The position numbers and the translations under genes were made by a program. A stretch of DNA of 5,555 bases from Candidatus Methylomirabilota bacterium (lineage in GTDB: Bacteria; Methylomirabilota; Methylomirabilia; Methylomirabilales; JACPAU01): positions 1-5,555 of the forward strand of contig JACPAU010000218.1 in assembly GCA_016180705.1 (NCBI GenBank), in the 5' to 3' direction. Of the stretch, positions 1-5,188 are shown in pieces (positions within the stretch are counted from its first letter, which is position 1; each line of letters starts with the position of its first letter). A model generated the notes under the pieces. It saw nothing but the letters and a program-made list of their open reading frames with translations. It had not been told where the DNA came from and made no database searches.

Positions 1-8
1 CCATCGCC

Positions 9-635
9 GTGAAGTGCCCTTCATGCGGCTTGATGCAGATGGCCGGGCCGCTCTGCAAGGGCTGTGGGGCCGCGCTTGGTGGGCCGGCAGGGCCGGTCCC
101 CCTCCCGGTGCCCTCCGCCCCGATCTCCCCGCCGCCGGCGCCCGCGGCGGCCGGGCGCCTCGCGGGCCGGAGCAAGACGTTCCTCGGGATCCTCGTTGCG
201 GTGGTCCTGGTCCTCGCCGGCTGGGGGCTCATCGGCTTCGGGGTCTTCAAGTTCTGGGACTTCCGGTCGGACCTCGACAGTGGGAGCAAGGCGTACGTGG
301 ACGAGGCCGTGCAAAAGATCACCTCCTCCTGGAATGCCCGGGAGCTGCTGGATCGCGCCACACCGGAGCTTCTCCAGGCCGCCCCCCCGGAGCGGGTGGA
401 GAGGTTCTTCCACGTCTTCTCCCATCGGCTGGGGCCACTCCGGACGTACCACGGCTCGCGCGGCACGACGCAGTTCTTCGTGAGTCCACAGACGGGCAGG
501 ATCGCGGCGGCGACCTACGAGGCGCAGGCCACCTTCGAGAACGCGGAGGCCGTGATCCAGGTGCGGCTCCTCCAGCGCGATGGCCACTGGCGGATCGCGT
601 CGTTCCACGTCAACTCCGACGCCCTGCTCCGCTGA
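9..635 (+). CDS. Zinc-ribbon, single-pass membrane protein with C-terminal NTF2/cystatin-like domain
   Basis: This 208-residue protein starts at a GTG. The N-terminus is a short zinc ribbon with two CxxC knuckles (C3/C6 and C16/C19). A Pro/Ala/Gly-rich linker follows (about 25-50), then a basic patch (R50, R54, K56) and one strongly hydrophobic helix (about 57-80). The remaining residues (about 92-206) have the alpha-then-beta pattern of small NTF2/cystatin-like domains, ending in an amphipathic strand around WRIASFHVNS. The arginines and lysine before the helix suggest the zinc ribbon is cytoplasmic and the C-terminal domain lies outside the membrane. The layout resembles uncharacterised zinc-ribbon proteins whose tails look like DUF4019/DUF4864-type domains; that family assignment is from memory and tentative, and no enzymatic residues are evident. 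Only 8 bases precede the GTG and the frame is open to the window edge, so the true start could lie further left. The MKCPSCG opening is nevertheless typical of such proteins. It converges on bshA, with 4 bases between the stops. Confidence 0.8.
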   Translation: MKCPSCGLMQMAGPLCKGCGAALGGPAGPVPLPVPSAPISPPPAPAAAGRLAGRSKTFLGILVAVVLVLAGWGLIGFGVFKFWDFRSDLDSGSKAYVDEAVQKITSSWNARELLDRATPELLQAAPPERVERFFHVFSHRLGPLRTYHGSRGTTQFFVSPQTGRIAAATYEAQATFENAEAVIQVRLLQRDGHWRIASFHVNSDALLR

Positions 636-639
636 CGGG

Positions 640-1800
640 TCACGGCTCGGCCCGCCTCCCCGTCCCCTGCTCATCCCTCCGGCCGGCCAACACGGCAGCG
701 TAGAAGGCCTCGTACTGCGGGACGATCAGACCGGCGTCGAAGTGGGCCAGGACCCGGCGCCGGGCCGCCTCGCCCATCTGCCGGTGGCGCGCGGGGTCCT
801 GGAGGAGGCGGACGGCCGCTTCGGCCATCCCCCGGACATCTCCGACCGGGAACAGGAACCCGCTCTCCCCGTCGGCGATCACCTCGGGGAGGCCCCCCAC
901 CCGACTCGCGATGACCGGCAGGCCGCAGGACTGCGCCTCGAGCGCGGCCAGCCCGAAAGACTCCTCCTCGCTCGGGAGCAGGAACAGGTCCCCGGCGAGC
1001 AGGAGGCGGGGCACGTCCTCCTGCCGGCTGAGGAAGAGGACGTCGTCCGCCACCCCCAACTCGTGGGCGAGCGCGACCGCGGCGGGCCGCTCGACCCCAT
1101 CCCCCACCATGAGGAGCCTGGCGGGGAGGTGCCGGCGGACCTCCGCGAAGATCCGGATGACGTCGGGGATCCGCTTCAGGGGGCGGAAGTTGCTCAGGTG
1201 GATCAGGAGCCGCTCTCCGCGGGGGGCGAAGACCGCCCGGGGGCAGCCGTCGGCCTGCGGGGCGAAGCGCTTGGTGTCCACGAAGTTCGGGATAACGGCG
1301 GCCGGACGGGTGATCCCGAACAGTTCCCTCGTCCGCTCGGCCAGGTAGCGGGAGACGCAGGTGACCCCGTCGCTCGACTCGATGGCGAAGCGGGTGATGG
1401 AGAAGAGGGAAGGGTCGCGGCCCACCAGGGTGATGTCGGTCCCGTGCAGCGTCGTGACCACGGCCGGCCCGCCCGGACCGAGCACCTCCGTCGCCAGGTG
1501 CGCCGAGACCGCGTGCGGGATCGCGTAGTGGACGTGCAGGATGTCCAGCCCCACCTGCCGCGCCACGTCGGCCATCTTGGCCGCCAGGGCGATCGTGTAG
1601 GGCGGGTGGTCGAAGAGCGGATAGGCGAGGACCTCCACCTCGTGGAAGAAGACGTGCTGGTCGAACTGCTGGAGCCGGAAGGGCAGCGCGTACGAGATGA
1701 AATGAATCTCGTGCCCGCGGCGGGCGAGCTCCACGCCGAGCTCCGTGGCCACCACCCCCGACCCCCCGTAGGTGGGGTAGCAGGTGATCCCGATGCGCAT
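640..1800 (-). CDS. bshA: N-acetyl-alpha-D-glucosaminyl L-malate synthase BshA (bacillithiol biosynthesis)
   Basis: This 386-residue GT4-family, GT-B fold glycosyltransferase is close to the usual BshA length (about 375-390). The known reaction is UDP-GlcNAc plus L-malate giving GlcNAc-malate, the first step of bacillithiol synthesis in the cytoplasm. Visible signatures are the opening MRIGITCYPTYGGSG with its glycine-rich loop at 12-15, HVHYAIPHA at 89-97, TTLHGTDITLVGRD at 116-129, IPNFVD at 170-175, the start of the second Rossmann domain at SNFRPLKR (203-210), and the retaining-GT E-x7-E motif (E280 and E288, in EESFGLAALE). YPTYGGSG, the LHGTDITLVG segment and SNFRPLKR together favour BshA over generic GT4 enzymes. 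The ATG shares its A with the bshC stop (TGATG on the coding strand), and a strong AGGAGG lies 4 bases upstream, so this start is well supported. The same frame is open far upstream, but that extension is low-complexity and reads through bshC, so it is rejected. Confidence 0.95.
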   Translation of the reverse strand: MRIGITCYPTYGGSGVVATELGVELARRGHEIHFISYALPFRLQQFDQHVFFHEVEVLAYPLFDHPPYTIALAAKMADVARQVGLDILHVHYAIPHAVSAHLATEVLGPGGPAVVTTLHGTDITLVGRDPSLFSITRFAIESSDGVTCVSRYLAERTRELFGITRPAAVIPNFVDTKRFAPQADGCPRAVFAPRGERLLIHLSNFRPLKRIPDVIRIFAEVRRHLPARLLMVGDGVERPAAVALAHELGVADDVLFLSRQEDVPRLLLAGDLFLLPSEEESFGLAALEAQSCGLPVIASRVGGLPEVIADGESGFLFPVGDVRGMAEAAVRLLQDPARHRQMGEAARRRVLAHFDAGLIVPQYEAFYAAVLAGRRDEQGTGRRAEP

Positions 1801-3446
1801 CAGTCCTCCTCGAGCCAGCAGAGGTGGTGGCTGAACCCCGGCCCGGGCAGGGCAGCAGCCAGGTCCGCGAGGAGGTCCATCCCCTCCTGGGCCAGGAAGG
1901 AGGGGAGGGCGAGCGCCCGCTCCTGCGGCGTCCCCCCGGGCAGCAGGCCGTCCTGCAGCCGGGCGATCTGTTCCTCCACTTCCTGATGCCGCCGCTTGAC
2001 GGCCTGGAGGAGCTTCCGCTCCACCGTCTCCAGTTGCTTGCGGACGTAGCCCTCGGCGGAGCCGACCACGGGAGCGAGAGTCGGGTCCACCTCCTCCGCC
2101 ACGCCCCGCAGGCGGCCGAAGGCCCCCGCGATCTCGTCCCGGAGGGCGGCGAGGCGCTCCTCCGCGCCGGGCGGGAGTCGCCGCCGCAGCGCGCGGGTGA
2201 CGAGGGCGCCCCGCTCTTCCTGGAGGTCGAGCGGTGTGAGGCCGTGGCGCGCGAGCAGCCGTCCCGCCCACCGGGGGACGAGGGTCAGACTGGCCCGGGG
2301 GACGAGCGGCGTCACGGGCAGGTCGAAGAGGGCGTAGGCCGGGCGGAGCTGGGTCAGGTATGCTGTCTCCGCCGGCCCCGCCACCTCTGCGAGCGTCGGG
2401 AGGAGGCTGTCCTGCACCAGGGGGCGGAGGAAGACGTTCGGGCTGAAGCGCTCCGGCGCCTCCCCGAGGAGGGCCGCCAGGCGGCGGCGCGGGAGGACGC
2501 GCTCGGTGCCGCGCACGGCGAGGCCGTCTCCCCGGGCGGTCAGGGGCAGCCGCCGCCCGTCCTCCAGGAGGAACAAGTTCACGCCGTCCTCGAGGGCGCG
2601 GGCCTGCGGCGCGTAGCCCGCGGCGGCGAGGGCCTGGGAGTGGGCCAGGATGGCCCGGGAGCCGGCGGGCGCCGTTTCCAGTTCGCGGGCCAGCGCGGGC
2701 GCCGCCAGGCGCTTGAGGGCGGGATCGGCCGGGTCCACGAGGACCAGGCCCAAGGGGCTGAGGAGGCGGGCGAGCAGGCGGCCGAAGGCCCCCGCGAGCG
2801 TCGCGCCCGGGACATAGCAGGCGCCGAGGAGCGCCGTCACCTCCGCGGCGGCCTTCTCGCCGGAGAGGGCCTCCGCGGCCGCGGCCAGGACCGGACCGAT
2901 GGCGGCCGTGAGCCGGTGTGTGGCGGGGAGCGCGTCGGCGAAGCCTCCCTCCGGCTCGTACTGGACCCGCAGGGGACCGCCGCGCCGCCGCAGCAGGAGC
3001 GCGTGGTCCACCTCGGCGAAGTCGTCGTCCTCCGAGGCCAGCCAGAAGCAGGGGACGCACGGGACCCCGAGGGCCTCTCCCCACCGCCGGGCGACGATGA
3101 CGGCGGTGAGGGCCTTGTACCAGGTGTAGAGCGGACCGCCGAAGAGTCCGACCTGCTGGCCCGTGAGGACCGCGACGCTCCCCGGCTGCCGGAGGGCGGC
3201 GATGCCGGCGAGGGCGGGCGCATCGGCCTCGAAGGCGCCGTTCTGCGCCTCGAGCACAGCCGCGACCTCGGCCCGCGGGAGCGGCCGGCGGAGCACCGTC
3301 TCCAGGTGCCCCCGGAGCGCCGCTGGCTCCCGGGGGAGCGGCGGGAGGAGGTCGGCGCGGATGGCGCCGGCGATGGCGTCGGTGAACAGCGGAGGGAGGC
3401 GCCGGAGGACCTGGTAGGGGACGGGCTCCAGGCGGGGGGGGTTCAC
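1800..3446 (-). CDS. bshC: Putative cysteine ligase BshC (bacillithiol biosynthesis)
   Basis: This 548-residue protein is assigned as BshC, which is thought to add L-cysteine to glucosaminyl-malate in the last step of bacillithiol synthesis. Length agrees with the family (about 540). Family hallmarks are LTGQQVGLFGGPLYTWYK at about 94-111, the segment FWLASEDDDFAEVDH at 134-148, a central Rossmann-like core, and a C-terminal helical, probably coiled-coil region (about 463-510) followed by a TPQER motif and a conserved end. I chose the GTG at 3446 because the following residues (NPPRLEPVPYQVLRRLPPLF) begin a plausible BshC N-terminus and because it overlaps the upstream stop as GTGA. The longer open frame to 3776 would add 110 low-complexity residues antiparallel to nothing known and inside the neighbouring gene. 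No clear ribosome binding site precedes this GTG, so initiation probably depends on ribosomes finishing the upstream gene. A run of eight C sits at codons 2-5. How BshC binds its substrates cannot be read from this sequence. Confidence 0.93.
   Translation of the reverse strand: MNPPRLEPVPYQVLRRLPPLFTDAIAGAIRADLLPPLPREPAALRGHLETVLRRPLPRAEVAAVLEAQNGAFEADAPALAGIAALRQPGSVAVLTGQQVGLFGGPLYTWYKALTAVIVARRWGEALGVPCVPCFWLASEDDDFAEVDHALLLRRRGGPLRVQYEPEGGFADALPATHRLTAAIGPVLAAAAEALSGEKAAAEVTALLGACYVPGATLAGAFGRLLARLLSPLGLVLVDPADPALKRLAAPALARELETAPAGSRAILAHSQALAAAGYAPQARALEDGVNLFLLEDGRRLPLTARGDGLAVRGTERVLPRRRLAALLGEAPERFSPNVFLRPLVQDSLLPTLAEVAGPAETAYLTQLRPAYALFDLPVTPLVPRASLTLVPRWAGRLLARHGLTPLDLQEERGALVTRALRRRLPPGAEERLAALRDEIAGAFGRLRGVAEEVDPTLAPVVGSAEGYVRKQLETVERKLLQAVKRRHQEVEEQIARLQDGLLPGGTPQERALALPSFLAQEGMDLLADLAAALPGPGFSHHLCWLEED
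1805..1811 (-). promoter_or_regulatory. Ribosome binding site of bshA inside the bshC 3' end
   Basis: On the coding strand, GAGGAGG lies 4 bases before the bshA ATG. The same bases encode the final acidic residues of BshC (codons GAG GAG GAC, then TGA). This is a near-ideal Shine-Dalgarno sequence and it fixes the bshA start. Confidence 0.85.
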
Positions 3447-3892
3447 GCGTCGGAACCCGAAGCCCCGCGGAGGGGAACACCGGCCTGCTCGTGGGGGAGG
3501 CTCGCCGCGTGCCGCTTCCGCCACTCCAGGTGCCGGGTGGCGAGGAGCTCGAGGTTGCGGAGGTAAGTCGGGCGGTTCTCCTTCCGGATCCCCTCGACCC
3601 AGCCCCGGACCTTGTTCCAGACCTGGATGTCCTCGCCGGTGGTTTCGAAGAGGAGGCCGGCGTGCAGCACCCCGTTGTTCACCAGGGCCCCCACCATGTC
3701 CCAGTAGGAGGTGACCATCCGGAGCGAGGCGTCCTCCGGGCTCCCCTTCGCGTAGGTCGCCTTCATCTGCTCCCACGGGACCGGCTGGTACTCGTGCAGG
3801 AGCCAGTGGCGCGCCTGCCGCAGTCGCTCCTCCCGCCGTATCTCGTACAGGCGGAGGAGGAGCTCGGCGTCCTTGTGGTCCGGTTTCTGCAT
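3443..3892 (-). CDS. Conserved-looking helical protein of unknown function, first gene of the bacillithiol operon
   Basis: This 149-residue protein has no function I can recognise. The composition is almost entirely helix-forming and charged. It has no signal peptide or convincing transmembrane segment, so it is probably cytoplasmic. It is rich in tryptophan (W30, W40, W64, W92, W98, W124) and its most distinctive parts are LLLRLYEIRREERLRQAR (about 11-28) and the central RMVTSYWDMVGALVNNGVL (58-76). The latter recalls DUF4760-type proteins, though that is a weak recollection rather than an assignment. The ATG at 3892 is supported by GAGGAG 5 bases upstream. The longer open frame to 4231 would run across the tolQ promoter and start, so I reject it. 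Its TGA overlaps the GTG of bshC by four bases (GTGA), making it the promoter-proximal gene of the same transcript as bshC and bshA. That suggests, without proving, a role linked to thiol metabolism. Confidence 0.85.
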   Translation of the reverse strand: MQKPDHKDAELLLRLYEIRREERLRQARHWLLHEYQPVPWEQMKATYAKGSPEDASLRMVTSYWDMVGALVNNGVLHAGLLFETTGEDIQVWNKVRGWVEGIRKENRPTYLRNLELLATRHLEWRKRHAASLPHEQAGVPLRGASGSDA

Positions 3893-3897
3893 AAGGA

Positions 3898-3903
3898 CTC
3901 CTC
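3898..3903 (-). promoter_or_regulatory. Ribosome binding site of the first operon gene (149-aa unknown)
   Basis: GAGGAG on the minus strand sits 5 bases before the ATG at 3892. It decides the start over the much longer upstream open frame. Confidence 0.8.
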
Positions 3904-3934
3904 GGCGGGCCGGCAGCCGCGGTGCTGGCCCCCC

Positions 3935-3963
3935 TGCATAGCAGCGGGACTGGACCTTGTCAA
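3935..3963 (-). promoter_or_regulatory. Candidate sigma70-type promoter for the minus-strand thiol operon
   Basis: Read on the minus strand, a perfect -35 (TTGACA, 3963-3958) is followed after 17 bases by TATGCA (3940-3935), which matches only the TAT of the consensus -10. Transcription would start near 3928 and leave a leader of about 36 bases before the ATG at 3892. The position is right and the -35 is perfect, but the -10 is poor, which could mean a weak or activator-dependent promoter. The -35 lies in a small palindrome, CCTTG-T-CAAGG (3955-3965). Confidence 0.55.
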
Positions 3964-4002
3964 GGCGGCGGCCGCTGCGCCGCGCGGCGCTTTGCCTTGA
4001 CG
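3955..4002. repeat. Mirror-symmetric inverted repeats in the divergent promoter region
   Basis: GTCAAGGC (3959-3966) and its exact complement GCCTTGAC (3994-4001) form an 8-bp inverted repeat with a 27-base gap. Each arm contains most of the -35 box of one of the two divergent promoters. Between the arms is a perfect 14-bp palindrome, GCGCCGCGCGGCGC (3977-3990). The left arm also lies within CCTTG-T-CAAGG (3955-3965). These could be operator sites for a regulator acting on both operons. Alternatively, the 8-mer match may simply reflect two similar -35 boxes and the palindrome the high G+C content. Confidence 0.5.
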
Positions 4003-4025
4003 CTCTGCACCCATCATGGTATAAA
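3997..4025 (+). promoter_or_regulatory. Strong sigma70-type promoter for tolQ
   Basis: TTGACG (3997-4002) and TATAAA (4020-4025) are separated by 17 bases, and TGG directly precedes the -10 (4017-4019), making an extended -10. Each hexamer matches consensus at five of six positions. The predicted start is near 4032, leaving only about 15 bases before the tolQ ATG. It would drive tolQ, tolR and the downstream tolA/tonB-like gene. Confidence 0.75.
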
Positions 4026-4046
4026 CCCGCAGGCGGAATAATCTGG

Positions 4047-4745
4047 ATGAGCATTTGGCATCTTGTCACCCAGGCGGGACCGGTCGCCAAGGGCGTGCTG
4101 CTGATTTTACTGGCCTTCTCGGTGGCCTCGTGGACCATCATCATCGCCAAAGTCCGTGCCTTCCGCCGGGCTGAAGCGGAATCGGACGCCTTCCTGAAGG
4201 CCTTCCGGGAAGCGAAGAACCTCTCGGCCACCTACGAAGAGGCGCGCAAGCGCAGCCGCAGTCCGGTGGCGGCCCTCTTCCGCGAGGGCTTCCGGGAGCT
4301 GAGCTACCACCTGAAGGGCAACCCCGCTCCGAACGGGCCGGCGGTCGTCCCGGGAGAGCGCGTCGCCCTCAGCGACCTGCTCCAGGGCCTCCAGCGGATC
4401 CTCCGCCACGCCAGCCTGAAGGAACTCTCCGACCTGGAGCGCTCCATGATCTTCCTCGCGACCACGGGGACCGTCGCCCCGTTCATCGGCCTCTTCGGGA
4501 CGGTCTGGGGGATCATGGACGCCTTCGCCGGGATCGGGGCGGCCGGGTCGGCCAACCTCGGGGCGGTGGCGCCGGGGATCGCCGAGGCGCTCGTGGCCAC
4601 GGCGCTCGGCCTCTTCGCGGCGATCCCGGCCGTCATCGGCTACAACCACCTCCTGAACCGGATCAAGGGGATCGGGACGCGCCTCGACCTGTTCACCCTG
4701 GAGTTCCTCTCCATGGCCGAGCGGATCGTGACCCGCGGGCGGTGA
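4047..4745 (+). CDS. tolQ: TolQ, proton-channel subunit of the Tol-Pal system (MotA/TolQ/ExbB family)
   Basis: This 232-residue inner-membrane protein matches the usual TolQ length (about 230). With TolR it forms the proton-driven stator that energises TolA for outer-membrane constriction and integrity. Three membrane helices are visible: about 13-34, about 134-157 and about 174-198. A large, charged cytoplasmic loop lies between the first two. The family core GTVAPFIGLFGTVWGIMDAF (141-160) and GIAEALVATALGLFAAIPAV (177-196) are present. T152 and T185 are spaced by 33, as are the functional threonines T145 and T178 of E. coli TolQ. The ATG at 4047 starts a normal TolQ N-terminus, preceded by a modest AGGCGG (4031-4036). 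The frame remains open to 3957, but that start lies upstream of the predicted promoter. ExbB is the main alternative. The gene order, length and following tolR plus SxxxH-type transducer favour TolQ. Confidence 0.92.
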   Translation: MSIWHLVTQAGPVAKGVLLILLAFSVASWTIIIAKVRAFRRAEAESDAFLKAFREAKNLSATYEEARKRSRSPVAALFREGFRELSYHLKGNPAPNGPAVVPGERVALSDLLQGLQRILRHASLKELSDLERSMIFLATTGTVAPFIGLFGTVWGIMDAFAGIGAAGSANLGAVAPGIAEALVATALGLFAAIPAVIGYNHLLNRIKGIGTRLDLFTLEFLSMAERIVTRGR

Positions 4746-4747
4746 GG
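4744..4747 (+). promoter_or_regulatory. Ribosome binding site of tolR overlapping the tolQ stop
   Basis: GAGG overlaps the TGA of tolQ and lies 5 bases before the tolR ATG, an arrangement that favours coupled translation of the two stator subunits. Confidence 0.65.
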
Positions 4748-4752
4748 CGATC

Positions 4753-5178
4753 ATGCCGACACCCATCAGACCGGACTCCGAGCAGCGCCTTGGGGGCGCG
4801 TTGTCGGAGATCAACGTGATCCCCTTCGTGGACGTCATGCTCGTGCTCCTCGTGATCTTCCTGGTGACGGCGCCGATGCTTCTGACGGGGATCGACGTCC
4901 GGGTGCCCCGGACCGAGACGCGTACGGTGCAGCCGGAGGAGCGGTTGGTCCTCACCGTCACCAGGGACGGGGCGGTCTTTGTCGGGGAGCAACCCATCAC
5001 CCTGGCCCGCCTGGAGCGCCTCCTGGCGGGCCTGCGCCAGCGCAATGCGAAGGCCGCCGTCTTCCTGCGGGCCGATGAGCGGGCCGCCTACGGGGCGGTG
5101 GTCAAGGTGATGGACGTTGTGAAGAAGGCCGGGATCGACCGGCTGGGGATGGTGACCGAGCCTCTCCCGGCCTCGTGA
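4753..5178 (+). CDS. tolR: TolR, stator subunit of the Tol-Pal system (ExbD/TolR family)
   Basis: This 141-residue protein has the ExbD/TolR plan: a short cytoplasmic N-terminus, one membrane helix (about 22-43) and a periplasmic domain (about 58-138). The signature SEINVIPFVDVMLVLLVIFLV (18-38) contains D27, equivalent to the essential proton-carrying aspartate of E. coli TolR (D23). The following TAPMLLTGIDVRVP is also typical. The periplasmic part keeps the ExbD/TolR pattern, with a VFVGEQPITLARLERLL segment and a final helix and strand around VVKVMDVVKKAGIDRLGMVT. In the complex the aspartate faces the TolQ helices and couples proton flow to TolA. Seven bases separate it from tolQ, and its ribosome binding site overlaps the tolQ stop. 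ExbD is the alternative name; the two cannot be cleanly separated by sequence alone. Confidence 0.92.
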   Translation: MPTPIRPDSEQRLGGALSEINVIPFVDVMLVLLVIFLVTAPMLLTGIDVRVPRTETRTVQPEERLVLTVTRDGAVFVGEQPITLARLERLLAGLRQRNAKAAVFLRADERAAYGAVVKVMDVVKKAGIDRLGMVTEPLPAS

Positions 5179-5184
5179 GGGAGG
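5178..5184 (+). promoter_or_regulatory. Ribosome binding site of the tolA/tonB-like gene
   Basis: AGGGAGG begins at the last base of the tolR stop and lies 4 bases before the GTG start at 5189. It supports this GTG as the start of a gene missed by simple ATG-based searches. Confidence 0.6.
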
Positions 5185-5188
5185 GGCG

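Larger units (their letters stand above)
3893..4046. other. Divergent intergenic region between the thiol operon and the tol operon
   Basis: This 154-bp region is the only sizeable non-coding stretch in the window. It holds two back-to-back promoters and the inverted repeats between them. I see no tRNA, small RNA, riboswitch-like fold or terminator in it. Both flanking genes read away from it, so no terminator is expected. Confidence 0.8.

Noticed and set aside
580..1986. A 468-codon plus-strand open frame antisense to bshA
   Set aside because: Its composition is Gly/Glu/Asp/Arg-rich with no fold-like pattern. It sits opposite bshA and overlaps the end of the left-edge gene.
640..3480. A 946-codon minus-strand open frame covering bshC and bshA
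   Set aside because: Only the last 386 codons (bshA) resemble a protein. The rest is low-complexity Arg/Pro/Ala/Gly translation in another frame of bshC, as expected when G+C is so high that stop codons are rare.
1824..3566. A 580-codon plus-strand open frame antisense to bshC
   Set aside because: Its translation is low-complexity Gly/Glu/Arg-rich with no recognisable domain, and it lies entirely opposite a well-supported BshC. It is a GC-driven shadow.
3893..4046. Possible small RNA, riboswitch or CRISPR-like repeat in the intergenic region
   Set aside because: The region is short and explained by two promoters. No repeated spacer pattern, tRNA-like cloverleaf or recognisable riboswitch motif is present.
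4107..5045. A 312-codon minus-strand open frame opposite tolQ and tolR
   Set aside because: It is antisense to two clearly recognised membrane proteins and its translation is low-complexity and charged.
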